Source: Solirubrobacterales bacterium
Lineage (GTDB): Bacteria > Actinomycetota > Thermoleophilia > Solirubrobacterales > 70-9
Length of the DNA stretch: 39,802 bases
NCBI GenBank assembly: GCA_018883025.1
Contig: VEQW01000003.1
Location: forward strand, 1-39,802
Direction: 5' to 3'
This document shows positions 20,769-32,124 of the stretch, piece after piece. A program made the translations under genes and the position numbers. The first letter of the stretch is position 1. Each line of letters begins with the position of its first letter. The notes under the pieces were generated by a model. It ran no database searches and was not told where the DNA came from. It saw only the letters and a list, made by a program, of their open reading frames with translations.

Positions 20769-21689
20769 GTGATCTGGATCGCCCTCGCCGTGGTCGTCTC
20801 GGTCGGGGCCGGTCTCTTCGCCGAGAGGAGCCGACCGGAGGCCGCGACCAATGCCTCCAGACGGGCGCTTTCGCTCCTCCTCTACGTCTTCTTTCCCCCG
20901 ATCGTCTTCGTCAACCTGGCCGAGACCGACTTCGGGTTCGGGATGGGGGCCGGACTGGTGGCCGGACTGGTGGCCGTCGTCCTGGTCGGGCTGATCGGGT
21001 GGTTCGCTGCCAGCCGCCTCCTCGGTCTCTCCTCGCCGGAGACCGGCTCGGTGATCACCTGTTCGGTCATCCCCAACACCAGCTACCTCGGCTACCCGGT
21101 CGTCCTGGCGCTGATGGGAGGGGAGGAGCTATCCAGGGCGGTCGCCTACGACGTGGTCGTCGGAGGGGTCGGCCTGACCCTGCTCGGCTTCGGTGCCGGA
21201 GCTGCATTCGGTGATCGCGCGGGCTCAGGGTTCGGGGAGCGGCTCCGGTCCTTCTTCCTCAAGAACCCGCTGCTGATCGCAGCGATCCTCGGCCTGCTGA
21301 CCCCCGGGGACCTGCTGCCCGACGTCCTGGTCGAGGTCTCCTGGGTCCTGGTCACCCTCTCGCTCCCGATCGGCTTCTTCGCCGTAGGGGCGGTGATCGG
21401 TGGCGAGCAGCGGGCCGGGACGATCGCCCGCCTGCCCGGGTTCTCCCCGGCGGTCGGCCTGGTGACCCTGATCCGCCTGGTGCTGGCGCCCGGTCTGCTG
21501 CTCCTGCTGACCCTGCCGATCGCCGACGTCCCGCCGTCGTTCTACGTGCTGGCGGCGATGCCGGCCGGGATCAGCTCCCTGGTGATCGCCCACGCCTACG
21601 GCCTCGACCTGCGAATCGCGGCCGAGGCCGTTGCCTGGACCACCGGGATCGTCCTCGTCTTCGGTCTCCTCTTCGTGATCCTCGGTTGA
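20769..21689 (+). CDS. AEC-family (auxin efflux carrier / malonate permease-like) transporter
   Basis: N-rich PNTSYLGYPVVLALMG core motif and about 8-10 TM helices. Confidence 0.82.
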   Translation: MIWIALAVVVSVGAGLFAERSRPEAATNASRRALSLLLYVFFPPIVFVNLAETDFGFGMGAGLVAGLVAVVLVGLIGWFAASRLLGLSSPETGSVITCSVIPNTSYLGYPVVLALMGGEELSRAVAYDVVVGGVGLTLLGFGAGAAFGDRAGSGFGERLRSFFLKNPLLIAAILGLLTPGDLLPDVLVEVSWVLVTLSLPIGFFAVGAVIGGEQRAGTIARLPGFSPAVGLVTLIRLVLAPGLLLLLTLPIADVPPSFYVLAAMPAGISSLVIAHAYGLDLRIAAEAVAWTTGIVLVFGLLFVILG

Positions 21690-21726
21690 GTCGATCGTCG
21701 GTTGGACTTCATGGGATGATCGGCCC

Positions 21727-22098
21727 GTGACCGGCCCACCTCCCCCGATCCACCACGCTTCACTGGAAGTCAGCGCTGATGATCAGCCCGGGGAGGTCCG
21801 GTTCTGGGAGGCGCTCGGGTTCCACCAGGTGGAGCCACCGGAGGGACTCGCCGGCGGCGGGACCGTCTGGCTGGAGCGGGCCGGGTTCCAGGTCCACTTG
21901 GTCGCTGTCGAGCAGCCGATCATCCCCCCGACCGGGCACCTAGCCCTGGTCGAGCCGGAACTCGAACGGCTCTCGGATGCCCTCGCCGAAGCGGGCTTCG
22001 AGTGTTCCCCGGCGACCCCCCACTGGGGTGAAGCGAGGGTCAAGGCAAGGTCGCCGGCCGGGCACCTGGTCGAGCTGATGACTGGCCCGCCGGCCTGA
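21727..22098 (+). CDS. VOC-superfamily (glyoxalase/bleomycin-resistance-like) protein
   Basis: IHHASLEV...RFWEALGFHQVEPPEG...GHLALVEP...RSPAGHLVELM. Confidence 0.8.
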   Translation: MTGPPPPIHHASLEVSADDQPGEVRFWEALGFHQVEPPEGLAGGGTVWLERAGFQVHLVAVEQPIIPPTGHLALVEPELERLSDALAEAGFECSPATPHWGEARVKARSPAGHLVELMTGPPA

Positions 22099-22143
22099 TC
22101 CCGGCCGGTCCGACACTTCCGGGGCGGCTGTTAGTTTCAACCG

Positions 22144-23763
22144 GTGGATTACCCGGTAGAGCAGTTCACCGAGGAAGAGCAGGCTCTCCTCAGGCCCCAC
22201 TTCACCAACGTCGACCTGCCCGTCTTCGCCCTGGTCAACCTGCCGGAGACGGTCAAGGGCGCACTCTTCGCCCGCTACTCCCGCTACCAGGGGACCCTTC
22301 GCCGGCTCTACCTGGATGAGTTCGCGGCCGAGATGCCAGAGGGCGGGCGGCCCTTCGACGGTGAGGAGGGAAAGCGGGCGGCCGACCTCTACGACCGGAT
22401 CTTCGTCGGCTATGGGGACGACTCGATCGCCCAGGTCGGTGGTGCCCACGTCGCCTGCGAATGGGTTTCGAACATCCTCACCAAGCAGCTGCAGCGGGGG
22501 CGCCTCGCCGCTTATCTCGAGCAATCGACCCGCTACATCCCGTACGACCGGGAGATGCCGGGCGGCGGCTACCGCTACTACCGGGACGAACTCCTCGGCG
22601 GGCGCTTCGGTGAAGCGATGGACCGGATCTTCTCGATCTACTCCGATTCGATCCCGGTGGTCGAGGAGTGGGCGGCGGGGCAGTTTCCCCGGGGGGACGA
22701 ACCGGAAGGTGCCTGGCGGTCCTCGATCCGGGCGAAGGCGCTCGACCTGCTCCGTGGCCTGCTCCCGGCCGCGACGCTCAGTCACGTGGGGATCTTCGCC
22801 TCCGGACAGGCCTACGAGCAGCTCCTCCTCCGGCTGATGGCGTCGCCCCTTCCCGAGGCCCGCGGGTTCGGGGAGATGGTCCTCGGAGAGCTGAAGAAGG
22901 TGATGCCGAGCTTCGTCGCCCGGGTCGATCGGCCGGATCGCGGGGGCGAGTGGATCGAATACCTGACCGAGAGAAGGGAGGCGACCGAGCAGTGGGTAGC
23001 GCGACTGGGCCTCGATCGGGCCGAAGACGACAACCCGGGACCCTCGGTCGAGCTGATCGAGGTCCGGGGGTCGGAGGACGAGGTCCTCGCCTCCTGCCTG
23101 TTCGAGGGAGCGGGGGTCTCCGAGGCAGAGACCAGGACCCGGATAGGGGCACTCGATGCATCGGAGCGGGAAGACCTATTCCGGGCGCTGGTCGGGGAGC
23201 GCAGGAACCGCAGGCATAGACCCGGTCGGGGGTTCGAGGCCGCCTCCTACCGGTTCGAGATCGTCTCCGACTACGGCGCCTTCCGCGACCTCCAGCGCCA
23301 CCGGATTCTCACCTGCCAGTGGCAGTCGCTCACCCCTGACCTGGGTGCCTGGATCCCGGAGGAGGTCGACGAAGCCGGGGTGGGGGAGGCCTACCGCGAG
23401 GCGCTCGAGATCTCCCGGGAGGAGTTCGAGAGGCTCACCGACGGCGGATTCGACCACCTCGCCCCTTACGCACTCTGCCTCGGCTACCGAATCCGTTACG
23501 TCCTCGACCTCAACGCCCGGGAGGCGATGCAGCTGATCGAACTTCGCTCCGGTAGGGAGGGCCACCCGACCTACCGGGCAGTGGCGATCGCGATGCGGGA
23601 TGCGATCGCGGCCGAGCACCCCTCGATCGCAGCCTCGATGGAGTTCGTCGATGACTCCGAGGAGGAGCGACTCGAACGGATCCTCTCCGAGGTCCGGACC
23701 CACGAGAAGCAGGTCGCGGCCGGGACGACCAAGGCACCACCCGGCTTCAGCACGCTCGGCTGA
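22144..23763 (+). CDS. Two-domain ThyX-like (FAD-dependent thymidylate synthase family) protein, 539 aa
   Basis: N half: SNILTKQLQRGRLAAYLEQSTRYIPYD. C half: FRDLQRHRILTCQWQSLTPD. Both align by eye to the ThyX RHRxxSxxxxSxRY region. Confidence 0.75.
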   Translation: MDYPVEQFTEEEQALLRPHFTNVDLPVFALVNLPETVKGALFARYSRYQGTLRRLYLDEFAAEMPEGGRPFDGEEGKRAADLYDRIFVGYGDDSIAQVGGAHVACEWVSNILTKQLQRGRLAAYLEQSTRYIPYDREMPGGGYRYYRDELLGGRFGEAMDRIFSIYSDSIPVVEEWAAGQFPRGDEPEGAWRSSIRAKALDLLRGLLPAATLSHVGIFASGQAYEQLLLRLMASPLPEARGFGEMVLGELKKVMPSFVARVDRPDRGGEWIEYLTERREATEQWVARLGLDRAEDDNPGPSVELIEVRGSEDEVLASCLFEGAGVSEAETRTRIGALDASEREDLFRALVGERRNRRHRPGRGFEAASYRFEIVSDYGAFRDLQRHRILTCQWQSLTPDLGAWIPEEVDEAGVGEAYREALEISREEFERLTDGGFDHLAPYALCLGYRIRYVLDLNAREAMQLIELRSGREGHPTYRAVAIAMRDAIAAEHPSIAASMEFVDDSEEERLERILSEVRTHEKQVAAGTTKAPPGFSTLG

Positions 23764-23778
23764 GCGACCGGATCCGTT

Positions 23779-24393
23779 TCAGGAAGCCCTGGGGAACCTC
23801 CCGATCCCTGGCAGGTAGCGACCGACCCGCTCCCCGTAGCGGACGTAGTCCTCACCGAAGACTTCCCTCAGGTTCGGCTCCTCGACGGTCCTGACCTGGA
23901 TCTGGAAGCCGAGGAAGAGGCAGAGGCCGGCCACCACGGCGATCGGGTTGGGGACCATCAGGAACAGCCCCAGGGCAAAGATGAAGACAGCGGCGAAGAA
24001 GGGGTTCCGCGAGTAGGCGAAGAGGCCTTCGGTCACCAGTTCGGTCCGCTCGCCGGGTTCGACCCCGATCCGCCAGGACTCGCCCATCTCGGCCTGGGAG
24101 ACCAGACAGAGCACCCAACCGAGGAGGGCCAGAACGAGTCCCGCCCATCCGACCCAGGTCCCGTCCAGAGCACCGAAGGGCTCGGTCACGCCCGTGAGCT
24201 GGAGGACCGGGGCGACCAGGGCGCCGATCGAGCCGAGGATGATCAGGATCCCGGCGAACCTCTCGACAGGCCCCTCTTCCTCCGACATCCCGTGGAATCC
24301 GGTCGAGCCGATCCGGCGCTTCATCGTGATGCTCTTGCCGCCGAAGGTGACGAGCAGGAAGGCGACGTAGACGAGGAGCGCGACCAGGGCCAT
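23779..24393 (-). CDS. Isoprenylcysteine carboxyl methyltransferase (ICMT)/PEMT-like membrane methyltransferase
   Basis: C-terminal ELVTEGLFAYSRNPFFAAVFIFALGLFLM...VRTVEEPNLREVFGEDYVRYGERVGRYLP. Confidence 0.83.
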   Translation of the reverse strand: MALVALLVYVAFLLVTFGGKSITMKRRIGSTGFHGMSEEEGPVERFAGILIILGSIGALVAPVLQLTGVTEPFGALDGTWVGWAGLVLALLGWVLCLVSQAEMGESWRIGVEPGERTELVTEGLFAYSRNPFFAAVFIFALGLFLMVPNPIAVVAGLCLFLGFQIQVRTVEEPNLREVFGEDYVRYGERVGRYLPGIGRFPRAS

Positions 24394-24397
24394 CGAG

Positions 24398-25210
24398 TCA
24401 ACCTGTGAGTCCGCCGAGGTCGCGGATCAGGTGGTCCGCTCCGGCTGGGTCGCTTCCTTCCGTTACGAGGATCCCGGCGATCCCGACGGCCTTGGCCCCG
24501 GCGATGTCGGAGTCGGGCCGATCGCCGACCATCGCCACCCGATCCGGACGGCCGAGCAGGTCGAGACCGGTCTCGAAGATCGCCGGTTCAGGCTTGCCCG
24601 TGACCGTCGCCTCGACCCCGGACGCGGTTTCGATCGCGGCCAGGATCGCTCCGGTGCCCGGCCAGGGGCCGTCCGGCATCGGCATGGTCGGATCGCGTCC
24701 GGTTGCCCCGAGCAGGGCTCCTTCCCTGGCAGCCATCGCGGCCGCCCTGAGCTCGGGGTAGGAGAACTCCTCGTGGCCCGAGACCATCACGCTCTCGGCC
24801 CTCCGCCACTCATCCAGGGGCAGCGGCTCGATGCCAGCCTCGCCGACCTGTCTGAGGAAGGAGTCGGTGCCGACCACCACCGCGGGACTTCCCTTGCCCG
24901 GCCCCTCGAGCACGAGGGAGATCAGGGTGCTGGCCGAGGTCAAGACCTGCCCGTCGGCTGCCTCGATCCCCCTTCGGCGAAGGAGCTCGGCGTGTTCCTC
25001 ACCGGAGAGTCTCGGGTTGTTGGTCACGAAGGCGTAGGGCTTGCCGCTGTCGGCGAGCCTCGCCAGGGCGTCGACGGCTCCGGGCAGCGGGTCTTCCCCC
25101 AGCAGTACGACTCCGTCGATGTCGATCAGGAAACCGTCGTATTCCTCGAGCAGCGCCATCCGGCGATGGTATTCGAGGCCCAGAACCGGGACGAGCGGGG
25201 TCTGGGTCAT
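24398..25210 (-). CDS. HAD-IIA superfamily (NagD-like) hydrolase
   Basis: FLIDIDGVVLLGEDPLPGAVDAL, FVTNNPRLSGEEHAELLRRRGI, GKPEPAIFETGLDLLG, MVGDRPDSDIAGAKAVGIAGILVTEG. Start may be Met at 25159. Confidence 0.9.
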   Translation of the reverse strand: MTQTPLVPVLGLEYHRRMALLEEYDGFLIDIDGVVLLGEDPLPGAVDALARLADSGKPYAFVTNNPRLSGEEHAELLRRRGIEAADGQVLTSASTLISLVLEGPGKGSPAVVVGTDSFLRQVGEAGIEPLPLDEWRRAESVMVSGHEEFSYPELRAAAMAAREGALLGATGRDPTMPMPDGPWPGTGAILAAIETASGVEATVTGKPEPAIFETGLDLLGRPDRVAMVGDRPDSDIAGAKAVGIAGILVTEGSDPAGADHLIRDLGGLTG

Positions 25211-25233
25211 CGATCGGTAACTACCCTTCGAGA

Positions 25234-25905
25234 ATGGGTCCAGGTTGCCTCCTCTCCGTCGCTCTCGTCGCCGGTCTCTTCACCCTCTTTCCCGGCTCAC
25301 CCGAACCCGAGCCGAAGGCGGATCCCGAGCGCTTTCGGGTTTCGATCGAGCGCCTCGATGGGGAGGTCCGGGACCGCATGGTCGGTACCTCCTGGCGGCG
25401 TGGGTGCCCGGTTCTCCTGAGGGACCTGCGGCTCGTCCGGGTGACCCATCGGGACTTCGAGGGAGATCCTGCGAACGGGAGGCTCGTTGTCCAGGCCCGT
25501 TACGCAAAGCCGATCGCCTGGGTCATGCGCCAGCTGTTCGAGGCTGGGTTCAGGATCCGGTTGATGCGACTGGTGGACGCCTACGGGGCGAGTGATCGCC
25601 TCTCGATGCAGGCCGACAACACCTCGGCCTTCAACTGCCGGGAGATCGCCGGTCGGCCCGGGGTCTGGTCCCAGCATGCCTACGGGGCTGCGATTGACAT
25701 CAACCCCGTGGAGAACCCCTATGTGGTCGGCGACTACGTCTCGCCACCCGCTGGTCGACCGTTCGCCGACCGGACTCCCCGCCGTCGGGGAATGATCGGG
25801 CCGGACGGGGCCGTGGTCCGGGCGTTCGCAAGGATCGGCTGGGGCTGGGGCGGGGACTGGTCCGGCGCGCGCGACTACCAGCACTTCTCGGCGACCGGCG
25901 GCTGA
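25234..25905 (+). CDS. M15-family (D-Ala-D-Ala carboxypeptidase/endolysin-like) peptidase with signal peptide
   Basis: NTSAFNCR, WSQHAYGAAIDINPVENPYV, GWGWGGDWSGARDYQHFS. Confidence 0.85.
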   Translation: MGPGCLLSVALVAGLFTLFPGSPEPEPKADPERFRVSIERLDGEVRDRMVGTSWRRGCPVLLRDLRLVRVTHRDFEGDPANGRLVVQARYAKPIAWVMRQLFEAGFRIRLMRLVDAYGASDRLSMQADNTSAFNCREIAGRPGVWSQHAYGAAIDINPVENPYVVGDYVSPPAGRPFADRTPRRRGMIGPDGAVVRAFARIGWGWGGDWSGARDYQHFSATGG

Positions 25906-25924
25906 ACCGCGGAGCCGACGGCGT

Positions 25925-26242
25925 TCAGGACGTGGCCTGGATCGCCTGGAGCAGCTGGGTCTTGTTCATCGAGGAACGACCCTTGATGCCGAGGCCGCTC
26001 GCTATCTCGTAGAGCTCGGCCTTGGTCATCGAGGCGGTGGCCTTCGGACCGTTGCCGGTGGAGGTCGCCTTGGATTCCGGGGCCGGCGGAGAGGGCTTCT
26101 TCCCGGCGCCCTCGATCGGTTCGGGTGGGCCGTCGGCCGAGCCGATCCCCTCTTCCCCTCCGGCCAGGCGGTTGAGCAGGGCCAGTCCGATTCCGATCGC
26201 CCCGACGAGGATCGCCGCTCCGATCGCACAACTACGTCTCAT
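25925..26242 (-). CDS. Small membrane-anchored protein with C-terminal Rho_N/SAP-like helix-extended-helix domain
   Basis: N-terminal hydrophobic anchor (AIGAAILVGAIGIGLALL), P/G/S-rich linker, MTKAELYEIASGLGIKGRSSMNKTQLLQAIQ. Confidence 0.72.
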   Translation of the reverse strand: MRRSCAIGAAILVGAIGIGLALLNRLAGGEEGIGSADGPPEPIEGAGKKPSPPAPESKATSTGNGPKATASMTKAELYEIASGLGIKGRSSMNKTQLLQAIQATS

Positions 26243-26323
26243 TGGGAACCCTCCTGAAAAAGCCGTTTACCGGAAACCTCTCCTGACCGGCAGGTTAGTG
26301 TCTGCGAGGTCTTTTCGGGTACT

Positions 26324-26346
26324 GGGCGGGCGCCCTTCGCCCGTCC
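26324..26346 (+). promoter_or_regulatory. Strong GC hairpin (9 bp, one G-U, 5-nt loop) just upstream of the FMO start codon
   Basis: GGGCGGGCG-CCCTT-CGCCCGTCC read directly; ATG at 26362. Confidence 0.45.
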
Positions 26347-26361
26347 CGAACCCAGCGGCCC

Positions 26362-27861
26362 ATGAGACCGACCCACAGTCACATCGTCATCGTCGGAGCA
26401 GGCCTCTCCGGGATCATCATGGCCCGGAGCCTGCTCTCCGCAGGTCAAGAGGATCTGGTCCTGCTGGAGCGGGCGAGCGAGGTCGGGGGGACCTGGCGGG
26501 ACAACACCTACCCGGGCTGTGCCTGTGACGTGCCGTCCCACCTCTACTCGCTCTCCTTCGCGCCCAATCCCGACTGGTCGCGCGCCTTCTCTCCCGGCGG
26601 GGAGATCCAGGCCTACGTCGAGCAGGTGGCAGTCGACCAGGGGGTAAGGCCCCTGGTGCGGTTCGACTGCGAGATGGAGGAGGCAGCCTGGGATGCCGTG
26701 GGGGGCCTCTGGCGGCTCGATACCTCGCAGGGGGAGCTGACCTGCGACATCCTGATCAGCGCCGTGGGGGGCCTCAGCGAGCCACGGATACCCGAGATCG
26801 GGGGGCTCGAACGGTTCCGGGGCCCCGTCTTCCACTCGGCCCGATGGAACCACGAGTTCGACCCCTCCGGCAAGCGGATCGCGGTGGTCGGGACGGGCGC
26901 CTCGGCGATCCAGATCGTCCCGGCCCTCGCGAGGGAGGTCGAGAAGATCGTCCTCTTCCAGCGGACCCCACCCTGGATCATGCCCGGGCAGGACCGCGAG
27001 ATCTCCGGCCTGGAGAAGTTCCTCTTCCGCCGGTTCCCGGCACTCCAGAGGCTGGTGAGGACGGCTTTCTATTGGGGCAGGGAGGCCTACGTCCTACCGC
27101 TGCTCAGGCCCTGGCTATCGCGGTTCGGTCGCCGGAGGGCGCTCCGGCACCTCGAGCAGTCGGTCGCCGACCGGGACCTCCGCGCCCGACTTACCCCGGA
27201 CTACGAGTTCGGCTGCAAGAGGATCCTCCCCTCGGCCGACTGGTACCCGGCGCTCGCCTCGGACGAGGTCGAGCTGGTCAGTGGCCCTGCGGTCGAGGTA
27301 GGGGAGGACTGGATTGCCGGCCCCGATGGGGTTGCCCACCCGGTCGATGCGATCGTCCTGTGCACGGGCTTCATGGCGACCGACGCTCCGATCGGCGACT
27401 GGATCCGAGGTCGCGACGGCAGGTCGCTCCACGAGGTCTGGCAAGGCAGCCCGGTCGCCCTCGATGCAACGGCAGTGGCCGGCTTTCCCAACTTCTTCAT
27501 GTTCACCGGACCGAACTCAGGGCTCGGCCACACCTCGATCCTGATCATGTCCGAGGCCCAGGCCGAGTACATCACTCAGGCGATCTCGCTGATCGCCCCG
27601 GGCTCGGCGATCGAGCCTTCACCGGAGGCCCAGGCTCGCTGGAGAGAGAAGATCGACCGGATGAGCCGCGGGACCGTCTGGGTGGAGGGGGGTTGTCAGA
27701 GCTGGTACCTGGATGCGACGGGGCGGAACGCGACCGTCTGGCCCTCCTTCGCCCATCGTTTCCGGCGAAGGCTCGAGCACTTCGACCCCTCGCGCTATCT
27801 CTACTTTCCCGAGGCCCGGACGGAGGCGGCCCCGGAACGGCCGATCGCCGTCAGGCGGTGA
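26362..27861 (+). CDS. Flavin-containing monooxygenase / Baeyer-Villiger-type NAD(P)/FAD-dependent oxidoreductase
   Basis: IVIVGAGLSGIIMAR, VGGTWRDNTYPGCACDVPSHLYSLSF, FRGPVFHSARW (FxGxxxHxxxW), VVGTGASAIQ. Confidence 0.9.
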   Translation: MRPTHSHIVIVGAGLSGIIMARSLLSAGQEDLVLLERASEVGGTWRDNTYPGCACDVPSHLYSLSFAPNPDWSRAFSPGGEIQAYVEQVAVDQGVRPLVRFDCEMEEAAWDAVGGLWRLDTSQGELTCDILISAVGGLSEPRIPEIGGLERFRGPVFHSARWNHEFDPSGKRIAVVGTGASAIQIVPALAREVEKIVLFQRTPPWIMPGQDREISGLEKFLFRRFPALQRLVRTAFYWGREAYVLPLLRPWLSRFGRRRALRHLEQSVADRDLRARLTPDYEFGCKRILPSADWYPALASDEVELVSGPAVEVGEDWIAGPDGVAHPVDAIVLCTGFMATDAPIGDWIRGRDGRSLHEVWQGSPVALDATAVAGFPNFFMFTGPNSGLGHTSILIMSEAQAEYITQAISLIAPGSAIEPSPEAQARWREKIDRMSRGTVWVEGGCQSWYLDATGRNATVWPSFAHRFRRRLEHFDPSRYLYFPEARTEAAPERPIAVRR

Positions 27862-28330
27862 TGCCCTGGATGCCGAGGTTGGCCAGGAAGATGCCGGCCG
27901 CGGCCATCCCGATGATCGCCCCGGTCCTGTGGCCCCTTTCTCCCTTCGGTGAAAAGGCGACCATCACCGAGCAGCCGGCCAGGTAGAGGCCGAACACGAG
28001 GAGAGAAGCCCCCTCGGCGACGATTCCCCAGTCGAAGCCGACGGCCAGGATCGCCATGACGCCCCAGGCGAGGTTGGCCACACCCGTCTCGATCTGGAAG
28101 CCGTTTCGGACGCCCAGGTCCCAGCCCATCCGCTTAGCATCCGATCGGTGGAAGACCGAGTGCCTGAGCCAGGAGAGGACCCCCGGGATCCCCGCCCCGA
28201 GCAGGGCGGCCAGGGTCAGGCTCGGCGGGTCGTCGTAGACGGTCGTGTACCCGATGACGATGCCGTCTCCCCCGATCTCATAGCTGGCGAGCATCAGGTA
28301 CTGCGAGATCCGCGGGTCCTCACGGTTCAT
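27851..28330 (-). CDS. Hypothetical membrane protein
   Basis: MNREDPRISQYLMLASYEIGGDG... with several hydrophobic segments. Start set to ATG 28330 with purine-rich GGAGAGGGGG upstream. Stop region overlaps the FMO gene 3' end convergently. Confidence 0.7.
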   Translation of the reverse strand: MNREDPRISQYLMLASYEIGGDGIVIGYTTVYDDPPSLTLAALLGAGIPGVLSWLRHSVFHRSDAKRMGWDLGVRNGFQIETGVANLAWGVMAILAVGFDWGIVAEGASLLVFGLYLAGCSVMVAFSPKGERGHRTGAIIGMAAAGIFLANLGIQGITA

Positions 28331-28467
28331 CCAAACCCCCTCTCCTTCGGGCCTCCGTGCTTCCCAGCTTGCGTCGGCCAGTATCCCGCCCGCTCCGGAC
28401 ACCGAACACCGCGCTAACAGACACCCCCGGGGGTAGCCGGATTCCGCCTTCAGAGGCAGATCCTCTG

Positions 28468-28560
28468 TTCAGAGGCAAGTAGTAAGCCCCCTCGGCCGGT
28501 GGGACAGTGCAACGACGCACAGCCCAAAGTTCGAGGGGGCTGAGTACGTCGCCTAGGCCC
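28468..28560. repeat. Structured repeat unit 1 of a tandem pair (10-bp perfect outer stem)
   Basis: TTCAGAGGCAAG box 28468-28479; stem AGCCCCCTCG (28485-28494)/CGAGGGGGCT (28532-28541); conserved inner GGGACAGTGCAACGACGCACAGCCC (28501-28525). Confidence 0.75.
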
Positions 28561-28567
28561 AAACCCA

Positions 28568-28674
28568 ATTCCGCGTTCAGAGGCAAGCAATAGGCCCTCT
28601 CGATCGGAGGGATAGTGCAAGACGCACAGCCCGTAGATCGAGAGGGCCTAGAGCGCAGCCCTATGTGCGCGGAA

Positions 28675-28675
<1 letters not shown>
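28568..28675. repeat. Structured repeat unit 2 of a tandem pair (15-bp perfect outer stem)
   Basis: ATTCCGCGTTCAGAGGCAAG; stem TAGGCCCTCTCGATC (28591-28605)/GATCGAGAGGGCCTA (28636-28650); inner GGGATAGTGCAAGACGCACAGCCC (28609-28632); CGCGGAAT at the distal end. Confidence 0.78.
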
Positions 28676-31464
<2,789 letters not shown>

Positions 31465-31505
31465 CTCTCTCGCTCTCTCTCCGGATTACTTACTAAAGGT
31501 AACCG

Positions 31506-31964
31506 TTACTCGTTCTTTGCCAGGGTGGGGGTCAGCTGGTCGATCTCGGCCTGGACGTCCTCGACGTCCAGTTGCCGGTAGACAGCTGCAAACTGCAGGT
31601 ACGCGACCTGGTCGATCCGCTTGAGCCCTGCGAGACACATCTCGCCGACTTTCGCAGCCGGGATCTCACCCCCAGAGCGGCGTGCTGCCGCTTCGACCCG
31701 CTCGACCAGGGCATCGATCGCCTCCGGCCGTACCGGTCGCTTGTGCGAGGCCCGCTCCAGACCGCCGCGCAACTTGGCGCGGTCGAACGGCTGGCGCTGG
31801 CCGTCCCTCTTGCGGACGAAGAGATTCTCCGTTTCGTACCGCTCGTAGGTGGTGAAGCGATGGCCACAGGCAGGGCACTCCCGCCTGCGCCTGACCGCGG
31901 CTCCTTCCGAGGTTCCTCGGCTCTCGAGCACGCGACTCGCCTCTCCACACTCAGGGCAACGCAC
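31506..31964 (-). CDS. nrdR: Transcriptional repressor NrdR
   Basis: Zn-ribbon MRCPECGEASRVLESR...RRRECPACGHRFTTYERYE and ATP-cone domain VRKRDGQRQPFDRAKLRGGLERA. Confidence 0.97.
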   Translation of the reverse strand: MRCPECGEASRVLESRGTSEGAAVRRRRECPACGHRFTTYERYETENLFVRKRDGQRQPFDRAKLRGGLERASHKRPVRPEAIDALVERVEAAARRSGGEIPAAKVGEMCLAGLKRIDQVAYLQFAAVYRQLDVEDVQAEIDQLTPTLAKNE

Positions 31965-31974
31965 ATGGGCGAAG

Positions 31975-32022
31975 ATACTAGGAGTGGAGCCGGATACCTT
32001 TCCTCGACACTACATGTAGCGT
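31975..32022 (-). promoter_or_regulatory. Candidate tandem NrdR boxes upstream of nrdR-nrdJ
   Basis: Near-palindrome ACACTACATGTAGCGT (32007-32022) and a degenerate copy ATACTAGGAGTGGAGC (31975-31990), 32 bp centre to centre. Confidence 0.6.
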
Positions 32023-32124
32023 TCGGGCAGGAAAGGCTCGCCGCAACCTCCGGAGTCCTTTCGCCCGCCCGTTCACCGGCGGGCCACTCCTGACCCGATC
32101 GCCGGCTGGGAGAATCCCGTCTCC

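Noticed and set aside
28320-28586. 88-aa minus-strand ORF across the structured repeats
   Set aside because: Translation simply crosses both repeat arms; the paired, covarying stems explain the sequence better than coding.
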